A program made the translations under genes and the position numbers. From NCBI GenBank assembly GCA_937894935.1, contig CALAYC010000238.1:1-22532 (forward strand): a stretch of 22,532 bases of DNA, given 5' to 3'. The notes beneath the pieces are model-generated. The model ran no database searches, had not been told where the DNA came from, and saw only the letters and a program-made list of their open reading frames with translations. How positions within the stretch are numbered: the stretch's first letter is position 1; each line of letters begins with the position of its first letter. Source of the stretch: an uncultured Verrucomicrobiota bacterium (lineage in GTDB: Bacteria; Verrucomicrobiota; Verrucomicrobiia; Limisphaerales; JADLHS01). Shown here in pieces: positions 1 to 8,265 of the stretch.

Positions 1-1
1 G

Positions 2-766
2 GCGGACGTGATGGCTGATGCGGATGTGCGCCGCTATTGCATGCAGATTGCGCGCGGTGATGGTTTGCCTGTCCCGGGAATCGTGATCGATTTCAGCACG
101 GTTATCGCCAATGGCGTTAATCTCTTCGGCCAGCAACTTTCGGCGGGCGATCACAACTTCAACCCGAGCGCCTTTGCAACGAAAATCTTTGGTGTTGGCG
201 TGGCGTTGGAAGGTTATCGCGGCATGGATGTTCCGGCAGCCAATGGCGGAGCAGGTGGTGTGTCGCCGCCCGACCCGGGCAACTGGTTCCTGGATCCGTT
301 GGCATTGGCGGCGACGCCTTACGTCTATCTGATTCCGGTCGGTGAAGACCGCATGCGCACGCCACCGTTGGGTGATTCCAGTACGATTCGTTCGTGGCAG
401 GTGGCGGACGTAGCGATTGCGTTACCGTTTAACATCGGTGCGTCCGATTTCTCGACGTTGCCGCTTTACACCTCGAGTGATTCGTTGACCGAACCGTTGT
501 TTGCGCTTCGGAAACATCAGTCGTTCCGGCCCGTGCCCGCCGCGGATTATTTCAGCGGTAACCTCTATGGTCCGACGGGAACGTTATTGCGTTCGCAATA
601 CACCAATAACCGACTGGTGGCGCGGTCGGTCTGGAACACACGCTGGAAGCTCGTCGTTCCAGGACATGCGTTGTTGAACAATCCTGAAGAAGGCTTGAAT
701 CGCTTTATCGCCACCGTGCGCGATATCAAGATTCACTTCGTCACCTATTCATATTCCGGTAACTGA
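2..766 (+). CDS. C-terminal fragment of a large protein, unidentified (possibly Tc-toxin-like)
   Basis: The reading frame is open to the left edge of the window (GCG GAC at 2-7 precede the first GTG at 8), so this is most likely the 3' end of a longer gene rather than a complete 254-codon one. About 254 residues are visible; there is no signal peptide or membrane segment in this part. The last 60 residues (NTRWKLVVPG, then NNPEEGLNRFI, then a terminal DIKIHFVTYSYSGN) resemble, from memory, the extreme C-terminus of very large proteins related to the A subunits of Tc-type toxin complexes in environmental bacteria. That is recognition by eye and weak. It stops with TGA 15 nt before the next gene, which has a clear ribosome binding site in that gap, so the two are probably one operon. 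Confidence 0.6.
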   Translation, partial: ADVMADADVRRYCMQIARGDGLPVPGIVIDFSTVIANGVNLFGQQLSAGDHNFNPSAFATKIFGVGVALEGYRGMDVPAANGGAGGVSPPDPGNWFLDPLALAATPYVYLIPVGEDRMRTPPLGDSSTIRSWQVADVAIALPFNIGASDFSTLPLYTSSDSLTEPLFALRKHQSFRPVPAADYFSGNLYGPTGTLLRSQYTNNRLVARSVWNTRWKLVVPGHALLNNPEEGLNRFIATVRDIKIHFVTYSYSGN

Positions 767-781
767 GGTGCTGGAGGATTT

Positions 782-1684
782 ATGATTTACGATTCACGAA
801 CTGAATATTGTGCGGCTGGAGTTGGGCGAGGTTTTTCTCGTATTACGCGTCGCGCCTCGCGGTTGGTGTTGGGATTCGCGAGTTTGTTATTGGTCGTCAG
901 CTCAGTGTGGGCGTTCCCGCCCGCACCGCATCATGTCATTCATGGATTGGTGCGCGACGAATACGGCGAGCCGCTTTCGCTGGCGTCCGCGCAGGTGTTT
1001 CTCGAAACGACTAACGGCGTCGTCGTTACCTGTCAGGTGTCGCCTGATATTCTGCCGGGAGAAAATTATCGCCTGATTGTGCCGATGGATTCCACGTCGG
1101 TGCCTGGCGCATACAAGCCGACCGCGTTACAGCCTTCAGTGCCTTTTCGTTTGAAAGTGGTCATCGGTGGCGTGGTTTATCTGCCGCTCGAAATGGTCGG
1201 AAACCTGGTCAACCTCGGGCAACCGGCCGGCGAGACGGTAATCAATCTGACCCTCGGTGTTGATACCGATGGCGACGGTTTGCCGGATGGCTGGGAGCAA
1301 ATTATCATCCAGATGCTGGGCGGCGGTTTGACGCTGGCGGATATCAACCCGAACGGACTCGCTCCCAATGGCATGACTTATCTGGCCAACTACATCGCCG
1401 GAACATACGCGTGGGATACAAACGACAACTTCAAAGTCGCGATTACGCGCGGACCGGGAAATACGCCCGTGATTCAATTTTTTGGTGTGGCGAATCGCAC
1501 ATACACGATTGAAGGCACGACGAACCTGGTAAACTGGACGCCGATGTCGGTGCGGGTGCCGCCAGGCAGTTCGGCGCCGGTCACGCAAAGCTATTACAAC
1601 CCGCTTTCTCAGATAGTGGAAACCGAGGTGGTGCTTCCGCCCAGCCCGCCGCGTTCCATGCTCTTCCGCGTGCGCGTTAATTGA
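782..1684 (+). CDS. Secreted protein with DxDGDGxxDxWE calcium-type motif and verrucomicrobial C-terminal module
   Basis: Predicted exported protein of 300 aa. The start is set by GGAGG at 773-777, four bases before the ATG. Residues 1-45 form a long basic leader followed by a hydrophobic stretch (LVLGFASLLLVVSSVWA), consistent with a Sec signal peptide. Residues 50-150 look like a beta-sandwich (carboxypeptidase-regulatory-like, 'VIHGLVRDEYGEPL'). At about 158-168 there is a DTDGDGLPDGWE segment, a thrombospondin-type-3-like calcium-binding motif. The C-terminal 80 residues (FFGVANRTYTIEGTTNLVNW, ending MLFRVRVN) match the pattern of a module repeatedly seen at the ends of secreted verrucomicrobial proteins. 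It lies between the partial upstream ORF and the MORN gene, whose TTG/ATG codons abut its stop. No enzymatic function is evident; adhesion or structural partner roles are guesses. Confidence 0.8.
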   Translation: MIYDSRTEYCAAGVGRGFSRITRRASRLVLGFASLLLVVSSVWAFPPAPHHVIHGLVRDEYGEPLSLASAQVFLETTNGVVVTCQVSPDILPGENYRLIVPMDSTSVPGAYKPTALQPSVPFRLKVVIGGVVYLPLEMVGNLVNLGQPAGETVINLTLGVDTDGDGLPDGWEQIIIQMLGGGLTLADINPNGLAPNGMTYLANYIAGTYAWDTNDNFKVAITRGPGNTPVIQFFGVANRTYTIEGTTNLVNWTPMSVRVPPGSSAPVTQSYYNPLSQIVETEVVLPPSPPRSMLFRVRVN

Positions 1685-1686
1685 CG

Positions 1687-2316
1687 ATGAATTCCCCCGC
1701 TGCGGCTGGCAGTGCGAATCGGCGCCGCATTTTCATATTCGTTGGCGTTGCGCTCATTTGTGTCACGGTTCTTGTGGTTTTCCAATGGCAACCTGCGCCT
1801 GCGCCTCAAGAACCACCTCCGGTCGAACGTTTGCGTCACGATCTGGTTTTGCGCGAAGGACAATTGTTTGATGGCGACACTCCTTTCACCGGTTTTGTGG
1901 TGGAACGTTATGGCGGTGGGGAATTGAAATCCCGTTCCGCGGTGTCGAACGGATTTCTCGAAGGCCTTTCCGAAGGCTGGCACACCAATGGCGTGATTCA
2001 GGTGCGCGAATACTTCGTGCGCGGCGTTTCGCACGGGATTCGAACCAAATTTTATCCCAACGGCAACAAATTGTCCGTGGCAAAAATCGTGTCTGGAACG
2101 GTCGAAGGTCATTTTGAGCGTTGGCACGAAAACGGTCAACTTGCCGAAGTCATTACGCTTTCCAACGGTGTCGCTCATGGTGAGTCGCTGGCCTTTCATC
2201 CCGATGGCTCGCTGAAAGCGCGGGTGCAACTGGAACAGGGAAAAGTGGTGACGCAGGACTTCTGGAAGCCGGGCGAAAGGGTATTGCCTCCCGAGCCAAT
2301 GCCGCCGCCGAAATAG
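1687..2316 (+). CDS. Membrane-anchored MORN-repeat (YwqK-like) protein
   Basis: A 209-aa protein with a single N-terminal hydrophobic segment (about residues 15-33, IFIFVGVALICVTVLVVF) preceded by RRR, so a signal anchor or uncleaved signal with the bulk outside the cytoplasm. Residues 70-185 contain four or five imperfect repeats of about 22 residues with the MORN_2 pattern (GLSEGWHTNGVIQVREYF, GIRTKFYPNG, GHFERWHENGQLAEV, GESLAFHPDGSLK). Such repeats are annotated as YwqK-family 'antitoxin' proteins, but that role is proven only in a few systems. The tail is proline-rich. ATG at 1687 is preferred; a TTG at 1681 in the same frame overlaps the upstream stop by four bases. Either way the gene is tightly linked to the secreted protein before it. 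No clear Shine-Dalgarno is visible. Confidence 0.75.
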   Translation: MNSPAAAGSANRRRIFIFVGVALICVTVLVVFQWQPAPAPQEPPPVERLRHDLVLREGQLFDGDTPFTGFVVERYGGGELKSRSAVSNGFLEGLSEGWHTNGVIQVREYFVRGVSHGIRTKFYPNGNKLSVAKIVSGTVEGHFERWHENGQLAEVITLSNGVAHGESLAFHPDGSLKARVQLEQGKVVTQDFWKPGERVLPPEPMPPPK

Positions 2317-2460
2317 AACTTCGATCGTAACTCGAATGACGAGCAGAGCAATCTGCGTTGTTTCGGATGAATTGGTGAGCGCGAAAGAAGTTTCGCAAGA
2401 AGTTTTGGGTCAAGAGCAATTTCATTGTCCGGTGGATACGCTTCTCGCAAACTCTGCCTC

Positions 2461-4137
2461 ATGCACGACATCAGTGTTCTTGTCACGTTTGCTGCGGGCC
2501 TGGCCGGGGCTTTGTTATTTGGCTACCTTGCTGTGCGACTCAAGATTTCTCCGATTATCGGATATCTGCTGGCGGGCGTTGCCGTGGGGCCGTTTACTCC
2601 GGGAGTCGTGGTGGACCGAACTGTGGCGGAACAATTCGCTGAGATTGGAGTCATCCTGCTGCTCTTCGGAATCGGACTGCGCTTTCACCTGCGGGAATTG
2701 ATTTCGGTCTGGCGGATTGCGTTGCCGGGTGCGCTGATTCAAAGCACAGCCTCCACCGTCGCTCTCGCTGCGGCTCTGAAATGCTTCGGCTGGTCCTGGA
2801 CAAGCGGTCTGATTCTGGGAATGGCAATCTCTGTGGCGAGCACGGTGGTGATGGCGTTGGTGCTGGCGGAATGGCGCGATCTCCACGCTCGCATCGGCCA
2901 CATCGCAATCGGCTGGACCGTAGTGGAAGACATCCTGACGGTTGCTGCGCTGCTGCTGTTGCCCATCCTGTTTGGATCGGAAACAACAGAGAATGTGGGA
3001 GCTGTTCTAGGGGTTGCCTCGTTGAAAATTGTCGGGTTAGTGGCGGTTGTCATCGTGCTTGGAAAGTGGGTCATCCCGTGGGCGATGGAAAAAATTGCGC
3101 GGACGCGCTCGCGCGAATTGTTCACGCTTACCGTCCTGGTTTTGGCTCTCGGTATTGCGGTAGGCTCAGCAAAAGTCTTCGGTGTTTCAATGGCGCTGGG
3201 GGCATTTCTGGCGGGATTGGCAGTCGGACGATCTGAATTCGCGACCCGAGCGGCCAACGACGCGCTGCCCATGCGGGACGCGTTCGCGGTGTTGTTTTTC
3301 GTTTCGGTGGGGATGTTGTTCAATCCGAAAAGTCTGATTGAGATTCCGCATATTATTCTGATTGTGCTGCTGGTAGTGGTTTTGATTAAGCCGTTGGCAG
3401 CGTCATTGACCGTGCGATTTCTGGGTGAACCGTGGCTGCGTTCGGTGCCAATTGGTGCGGCGTTTTCGCAAGTGGGCGAATTCAGCTTCATTCTCGGCAC
3501 TGTGGCGCTGAACCTGAAACTCATCGATGACGCCGGATGGAACGCGTTAATTGCCGCTTCCATAATCTCTATTGCCATCAATCCCTATGTGTACCGTTTC
3601 GCACGACAATCGGTTTCCAAAAACAAAGTGCAATTGGCGGAGACCCGTCCGGGCGAAGCGCCGCAAATCGAAAAGCAGCGTTGTATTCTCGTCGGCTACG
3701 GACCGGTGGGGCGCATCGTGCATCAGTTGCTGGTTGATGCGGGTTCAGAAGTGATTGTGATCGATTTGAATCTGGACGCGGTCCGCGAATTGAGGAATGC
3801 CGGTTATAGCGCTATTTACGGTGATGTTCGGCAGGTTGGCACCTTGGCGGAAGCCGGAATTGAAACTACCGAAATGTTGATTCTCAGCACCGACATCGAC
3901 GCTGCGACTCATATCATCGAACAGGCGATGCAGATGAATTCGCAATTGCGCGTCTTCGCTCGTTGTGCGCACCTGCGTGACACCGAAGCCTTGCAGAACG
4001 CCGGAGCGGATTTCGTTGCGGCGGGCGAAGCAGAAGTCGGCGCTGCATTGGCCGACGCGGTAATTTCAGCGCGAGACAATCAAGCAGGTGACCCGGAGCG
4101 CCGCGCGGCTATTCGCCAACAACTTTACGGCCAGTGA
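2461..4137 (+). CDS. CPA2-family cation:proton antiporter with RCK (TrkA-N) domain, YbaL/Kef type
   Basis: Inner-membrane monovalent cation (K+ or Na+)/H+ antiporter. From ATG 2461 the product is 558 aa, the length of E. coli YbaL; a TTG 36 bases upstream is in frame but adds only polar residues. Residues 1-390 hold about 12 membrane segments with family signatures (SPIIGYLLAGVAVGPFTPG near the N-terminus, GWTVVEDILTVAALL with the antiporter Asp, SRELFTLTVL, FAVLFFVSVGMLF). Residues about 408-545 form a Rossmann RCK domain, with the dinucleotide motif VGYGPVGRIVHQL starting at residue 411 and an acidic residue after the second strand (VIVID), suggesting NAD(H) regulation. It faces a second CPA2 gene tail to tail. 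Ion preference cannot be read from the sequence. Confidence 0.93.
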   Translation: MHDISVLVTFAAGLAGALLFGYLAVRLKISPIIGYLLAGVAVGPFTPGVVVDRTVAEQFAEIGVILLLFGIGLRFHLRELISVWRIALPGALIQSTASTVALAAALKCFGWSWTSGLILGMAISVASTVVMALVLAEWRDLHARIGHIAIGWTVVEDILTVAALLLLPILFGSETTENVGAVLGVASLKIVGLVAVVIVLGKWVIPWAMEKIARTRSRELFTLTVLVLALGIAVGSAKVFGVSMALGAFLAGLAVGRSEFATRAANDALPMRDAFAVLFFVSVGMLFNPKSLIEIPHIILIVLLVVVLIKPLAASLTVRFLGEPWLRSVPIGAAFSQVGEFSFILGTVALNLKLIDDAGWNALIAASIISIAINPYVYRFARQSVSKNKVQLAETRPGEAPQIEKQRCILVGYGPVGRIVHQLLVDAGSEVIVIDLNLDAVRELRNAGYSAIYGDVRQVGTLAEAGIETTEMLILSTDIDAATHIIEQAMQMNSQLRVFARCAHLRDTEALQNAGADFVAAGEAEVGAALADAVISARDNQAGDPERRAAIRQQLYGQ

Positions 4138-4185
4138 GAGCCGCTGATGGCATTGATTGAAGCTTCGCGTTGCGAGCACTTCAAT

Positions 4186-4209
4186 AAGTTTCCATCGAAG
4201 TTTCCATCG
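4186..4209. repeat. Perfect 12-bp tandem duplication
   Basis: The 12-mer AAGTTTCCATCG occurs twice in direct tandem (4186-4197 and 4198-4209) in the 73-nt gap between the two convergent antiporter genes, ending one base before the stop codon (TAA on -) of the second gene. It is probably a slippage duplication. No clean intrinsic terminator is visible in this gap; only a bulged six-pair stem around 4172-4177 can be drawn. Confidence 0.75.
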
Positions 4210-4210
4210 C

Positions 4211-5965
4211 TTATGACTTTAAGCTGCTCTTGTTGGCGAGCTCAGTCTGATTGCTGGTTGAGCGTTGGGCTGCCTGTTGAGCAATGTGCGAGCGCATGCC
4301 GGGATAGCGGCGGAGCAATTCGCGGAAGTCCTGTTGATCCAGCGCCAGTAATTTGCAGTAATCCAACGCGGTCACATCGGCCGTGCGGACTGATCCATTC
4401 AGCGCCGCCATTTCGCCGAAGAAACTTCCGGCAGGGAGTTTGATTTTCTTTCCCGGGAGCGAAACTTCCACTTCTCCGGAGGAGAGGAAATAAACAGCAT
4501 CGGCTTTGTCGCCGGTTCGGATAATTCGCTCACCGGGTTGCGCGGAGCGGGGATGAAAATGCAGAATCAATGTCTCGCGTTGTTCCGGCGTCAGCGCGGA
4601 CAGGAAGGGGAATCGTTCGACGAGTTCTTCCGGCGAGAGAACGTGATGCGCGGCCATTTTCGCTTCCTGCTGTTTGCGCACGGCTTCCAGGTCCGCCTGC
4701 AGCCGATTCAACGGGCCCATCCGCGATTCCTCCCATCGTTTTCGCCACGATGGTCGGCTCTGGATTTGATTTATCAGCCAGCCGACGCCCGCAAACATCA
4801 TGGAGTTCAGGCCGATTGAAAGCAGCGCGCCGGCCAGAATTAAACTCATGCCTTCCGCTGGCAGAAGCTTGTACGAATATCCCAATCCACCGAGAATAAA
4901 TGAGAATTCACCGATCTGCGCCAAGGCCGCAGAAACCGTCAATGCGGTGCTGACAGGATATCCCAACACCATGACGATACCGAGCGCCAGAACGGTTTTT
5001 CCGATAAGAATCAGCAGTAACACGGCTACGACCATCAGCGGTTGGTTGATGAGAATTCGCGGGTCGAACAACATGCCGACGGAGATAAAAAACAACACCG
5101 CGAATGCGTCCTGCAATGGGAGCAGATTCGCGGCGGTTTTATGGCTTAAGCTGGATTCGCTGAGCACGACGCCAGCGAAAAAGGCGCCTAAAGCGAAGGA
5201 TACGCCGAACAGTTTGGCGGAACCAAACGCTACGCCCAGTGCGATCGTCAACACCGATAGGGTGAACAATTCGCGCGAACCGGTTCGTGCTACGGAGCGC
5301 AATAACCACGGTAACAAGCGCGGGCCGAGCAGCATCACGAGCGTGACGAAACAGGCGACCTTCAACACAGTGACCGCCAACGAGCCAAGGAGACCGAGTT
5401 TGCTGAGTCCGCTGTTCGCACCTTTCGGCACGACGCCACCTAACGCTTCGGATAGTGCGGGTAACAAAACCAGCGCGAGCACCATGGCGAGGTCTTCAAC
5501 GATCAACCAGCCGACGGCGATGCGGCCGTTCGGAGTGGCCACGGCGTTGCGTTCCTCCAAGGCTTTCAGCAGCACCACAGTGCTGGCGACGGATAAGCTC
5601 AGTCCCAAAACCAATCCGCCGCCCAAGGTCCAGCCCCAGAGCTTGCACATCACGGTGCCGATTGCGGTAGCGAAAACGATTTGCAAAACCGCACCCGGGA
5701 CAGCAATTCGTCGCACAGCCATCAGGTCGGCTGCCGAGAAGTGCAGCCCGACGCCGAACATGAGCAGCATGACGCCGATTTCAGCCAGTTGTCCGGCCAG
5801 TTCAGCGTCGGCAACGTAGCCTGGAGTGTAACGTCCAATCAGAACGCCGCCCAAAAGGTAGCCGATGAGCGGAGGCAGTCGCAGCTTGTTTGCGATGAGG
5901 CCGAAGACAAAGGCAAACACGAAGCCAATGGCAATGGTCGCGATTAACGAAACTTCGTGTGGCAT
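4211..5965 (-). CDS. CPA2-family cation:proton antiporter with C-terminal cyclic-nucleotide-binding-type domain
   Basis: Second Kef/YbaL-type antiporter, 584 aa from ATG 5965. This start places MPHEVSLIATIAIGFVFAF where YbaL homologues begin. An in-frame TTG at 6028 with AGGAAG close upstream would add 21 polar residues and cannot be excluded. Residues 1-385 are the transport domain (LPPLIGYLLGGVLIGRYTPG, GWLIVEDLAMVLALVLLP, SRELFTLSVL, FAVLFFISVGMLFDP). Instead of an RCK domain, a charged linker (about 400-440) leads into a cNMP-binding/CAP_ED fold (about 450-560). It has PGERIIRTGD and FGEMAALNGSVRTADV, in which the Glu (518) and Arg (527) of the phosphate-binding cassette are both kept. 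Binding of cAMP, c-di-AMP or another ligand is inferred from the family, not shown. The gene is convergent with the RCK-type antiporter. Confidence 0.92.
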   Translation of the reverse strand: MPHEVSLIATIAIGFVFAFVFGLIANKLRLPPLIGYLLGGVLIGRYTPGYVADAELAGQLAEIGVMLLMFGVGLHFSAADLMAVRRIAVPGAVLQIVFATAIGTVMCKLWGWTLGGGLVLGLSLSVASTVVLLKALEERNAVATPNGRIAVGWLIVEDLAMVLALVLLPALSEALGGVVPKGANSGLSKLGLLGSLAVTVLKVACFVTLVMLLGPRLLPWLLRSVARTGSRELFTLSVLTIALGVAFGSAKLFGVSFALGAFFAGVVLSESSLSHKTAANLLPLQDAFAVLFFISVGMLFDPRILINQPLMVVAVLLLILIGKTVLALGIVMVLGYPVSTALTVSAALAQIGEFSFILGGLGYSYKLLPAEGMSLILAGALLSIGLNSMMFAGVGWLINQIQSRPSWRKRWEESRMGPLNRLQADLEAVRKQQEAKMAAHHVLSPEELVERFPFLSALTPEQRETLILHFHPRSAQPGERIIRTGDKADAVYFLSSGEVEVSLPGKKIKLPAGSFFGEMAALNGSVRTADVTALDYCKLLALDQQDFRELLRRYPGMRSHIAQQAAQRSTSNQTELANKSSLKS

Positions 5966-6055
5966 AAACTTCTGATCTGACGATTTGGCGAACGACGAAT
6001 CTTGAGAAATTTGAGCCTGCTGTTGCAAGACTTCCTGTGAGGCAATTGACCGAAA

Positions 6056-6085
6056 GTTCTATCGGTTGAGTGCAGCGACGGACAA
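6056..6085 (-). promoter_or_regulatory. Candidate sigma70-type promoter for the cNMP-domain antiporter
   Basis: On the - strand TTGTCC (6085-6080) and TAGAAC (6061-6056) are separated by 18 bases, each matching four of six consensus positions. The predicted start of transcription near 6049 lies upstream of both possible start codons (6028, 5965). Matches of this quality arise often by chance. Confidence 0.22.
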
Positions 6086-6102
6086 AGTTACCTGATCTGG
6101 AC

Positions 6103-6140
6103 AAAAAGAAACCCGGGACACAGGTCATGTCCCGGGTTTC
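6103..6140 (-). terminator. Strong intrinsic terminator of the 702-aa secreted protein gene
   Basis: A perfect 13-bp inverted repeat, GAAACCCGGGACA (6108-6120) and TGTCCCGGGTTTC (6128-6140), has a 7-nt loop. On the - strand it is followed directly by TTTTTG (A tract 6107-6103 on +). It begins 17 nt beyond the stop codon of the gene ending at 6157 and lies upstream of the antiporter on the same strand, so it should insulate the two. Confidence 0.9.
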
Positions 6141-6156
6141 GTGGAATGTGATTTAC

Positions 6157-8265
6157 TCAGTCAACCAGGCGGAAGAAGCGCTCGGGCGTGGTAAAGGTAT
6201 TCGTCCAGGGCGCGTTGGTAACACCGCTGATAGTGCTGAACGGTCCAGCAGGACTGGTCGCCTGTTGCAAGCGATGCGTGCCGCTCCAGTTGAGAACGGT
6301 GTCTTCGCCGACGCGGCTGATGCTCAGCGTCGGAGCAGGTGGAGCGACTGGTGATTCGCCCACCGGCAACAGCAGGAAGCGAATGGTGGTGGGTTGGTCC
6401 AGATTGATCAAGGGGTTCTGGCCAACAGCACCGGAGGTGGTAAAGCGCAACCAGCGACTGTCCTGCGCAGCGACCCATTGGAAACGGACTCGCAGTGATT
6501 TCGAGCCGGTATCGGCTGCGGCGCTGGTAACGATCGATTGATTTGGCGCCGACAGAATGTTGCCGGAAGTCGTGCCGGAGAAAGAAGGATTGCTGAAGCC
6601 GTAACCTGCGGCATTGGCCGGGGCACCTTCAAAGTCCTGGAACACGATGTCTCCGTTCTTGAGGTTGTCGATATAGATGTCGAATGGTCCAGTGTCTTCG
6701 AGGTCATCGACGGCGAAGGCAATGGCGTCAATGGTACCCCATTCCCCCTGTAGATCATTTACTGTGCCGGCGGGAGTGCTGCCGGTCTGAGCATTCCACT
6801 TAACGGACGGATTGGTTTGGGTGGCGGTTGGCGTGATTAGATTCTCAGTATCAATCCAATTCCAGGCATTAAAATCGAGATACTCGGTGGCGTAAACATC
6901 GACATAGTAATTGGTATAATTGTCACCGTTGTAATTTCGCAATAACCGGTAGCCATCAGCACCTTCTACCGGCGACCAGGTCCAATTGACAGAGAAGTAG
7001 TCATTGCTGGTGCAGGTGGTGGATTCCGCCGGGACACGGGAAAATATCTGAACATTATTTTCCGGGACGGTGCGGAAGGCGTAAACGCGAATTTGAACGG
7101 TGTCGTCAGGATTATAGGCGGGGTCACTCGTAACAGCGCCAACGGCGTTTGATGCGTTACCGATTGTGACGGTGCCGCGGTCAAAGGTTAACGTTTGCCA
7201 TTCGGTGCTGGGCGTTAACACGGGGCCATCGCCAGGAGCACTTCCGATGCGGGTGGAAGCGCCGAGGAAATGGATGTTGGCACCTACTCCGCCAGTATTG
7301 CCGGAGGCACCGACAGGGCCGGTGCTACTGGTTTCGCGCACGCTCAATACCACGCGCACCCGAGGATTAGCGCCACCGCCAACGGTAATTCCAGTGGCCG
7401 GGACGCAGCCTTCCTGGCCGTCAATAGTCTGGGTGGCTGCAACGATGGCATTTTTCTGCAAGCCGGCGACAGTGACGATGTTATTGCCGGCAGTGACGTC
7501 GCTGGTTTTGCTGCCGATCAAAACCATTCCGGAGCCACTGTCTTGATAAACATTAACGTTGGTGGCAGAGGCGGAGACTCCGGTAACGACCACTTCATTG
7601 ACGTTGCTGGAAAGTGGGCCGGTGACACCTACTGGCGGGATATCGACGCAGGGTTCGTAAAGAGTGAAGCGGAAGCAATCCACCAAGAGTCGTTGGTTGG
7701 CCGCTGCTGAGACGTGGCCGCTGAGATAACCGAAGTCAATGACCGGATTCGCGCTGTCGACGTTGTTGGTAAGATATCCGAGAAATTTCCATTGATTGGC
7801 GGGGTTGCCGGAAGCCTGAATGAAATTGGTGCCGGTATTCCAGAATGACAGCGAGCCACCCACCGAACAGGTGACCGAGAGAGAAATGTTACTGCTGACA
7901 TTGCCTCCGACGACGGAATTGAAATTGTGGTGTATTTGATAGATGCCACCCGGGACGCCAAGGGTCGGGGCGACGCTAAATCCGACGCTGCCATCAACGC
8001 GATTGGAAAAACTGTTCGAATAGAAACGGCAACCGCTGCGAGACGGAGATCCAGAGGCTGTGCCAGCAGCGGATGTATCGCTGCCGCCTCCGTTTGGCTC
8101 CAGGAAGAACGGCTCGTTGATTCCACTGGGTGAGGGGTTTCCGGGAGGACGAGCAGTTACATAGACAACATCAGCGCTGGTCTGCTGGGGAAACAGGGAC
8201 GCCGTCAGCGCTGCCAGCAACGCTATTTGAAGAGGACGTTTAATGAACTGGTGGGGTATTTTCAT
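6157..8265 (-). CDS. Large secreted protein with verrucomicrobial C-terminal module, function unknown
   Basis: A 702-aa predicted exported protein. ATG 8265 gives a normal Sec signal (MKIPHQFIKRPLQIALLAALTASLF, cleavage likely after TSA near residue 32); a TTG six codons upstream is less likely. The mature protein is Gly/Ser/Thr/Asn-rich and built of beta-sandwich-like segments. Around 415-450 an Fn3-like stretch is seen (WSPVEGADGYRLLRNY). Around 530-620 a jelly-roll-like stretch carries FDIYIDNLKNGDIVFQDFEG. The last 55 residues (LSISRVGEDTVLNWSGTHRL, SPAGPFSTISGV, ERFFRLVD) are the C-terminal module typical of secreted Verrucomicrobiota proteins. Few cysteines are present (CRFYS, CVDIPP, CVPATG, TTCTSN). 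No catalytic motif is recognisable. It is divergent from the sensor kinase gene with 211 nt between them, and has its own terminator. Confidence 0.8.
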   Translation of the reverse strand: MKIPHQFIKRPLQIALLAALTASLFPQQTSADVVYVTARPPGNPSPSGINEPFFLEPNGGGSDTSAAGTASGSPSRSGCRFYSNSFSNRVDGSVGFSVAPTLGVPGGIYQIHHNFNSVVGGNVSSNISLSVTCSVGGSLSFWNTGTNFIQASGNPANQWKFLGYLTNNVDSANPVIDFGYLSGHVSAAANQRLLVDCFRFTLYEPCVDIPPVGVTGPLSSNVNEVVVTGVSASATNVNVYQDSGSGMVLIGSKTSDVTAGNNIVTVAGLQKNAIVAATQTIDGQEGCVPATGITVGGGANPRVRVVLSVRETSSTGPVGASGNTGGVGANIHFLGASTRIGSAPGDGPVLTPSTEWQTLTFDRGTVTIGNASNAVGAVTSDPAYNPDDTVQIRVYAFRTVPENNVQIFSRVPAESTTCTSNDYFSVNWTWSPVEGADGYRLLRNYNGDNYTNYYVDVYATEYLDFNAWNWIDTENLITPTATQTNPSVKWNAQTGSTPAGTVNDLQGEWGTIDAIAFAVDDLEDTGPFDIYIDNLKNGDIVFQDFEGAPANAAGYGFSNPSFSGTTSGNILSAPNQSIVTSAAADTGSKSLRVRFQWVAAQDSRWLRFTTSGAVGQNPLINLDQPTTIRFLLLPVGESPVAPPAPTLSISRVGEDTVLNWSGTHRLQQATSPAGPFSTISGVTNAPWTNTFTTPERFFRLVD

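Noticed and set aside
1609..2229. 206-codon open frame on - strand over the MORN gene
   Set aside because: The + strand frame shows a membrane anchor and regular MORN repeats; the opposite frame shows no such order.
2381..2396. GCGAAA-gaag-TTTCGC hairpin as terminator of the first operon
   Set aside because: The stem is only six mostly A-T pairs and no T tract follows closely; insufficient to call.
2739..3581. 280-codon open frame on - strand
   Set aside because: Antisense to the transmembrane part of the RCK-type antiporter, with the same shadow composition and no recognisable motif.
4800..5819. 339-codon open frame on + strand
   Set aside because: It lies wholly antisense to the antiporter at 4211-5965. 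Its composition (runs of Thr, Asn, Ser, Pro, Ala) is what the reverse complement of a hydrophobic membrane-protein gene gives.
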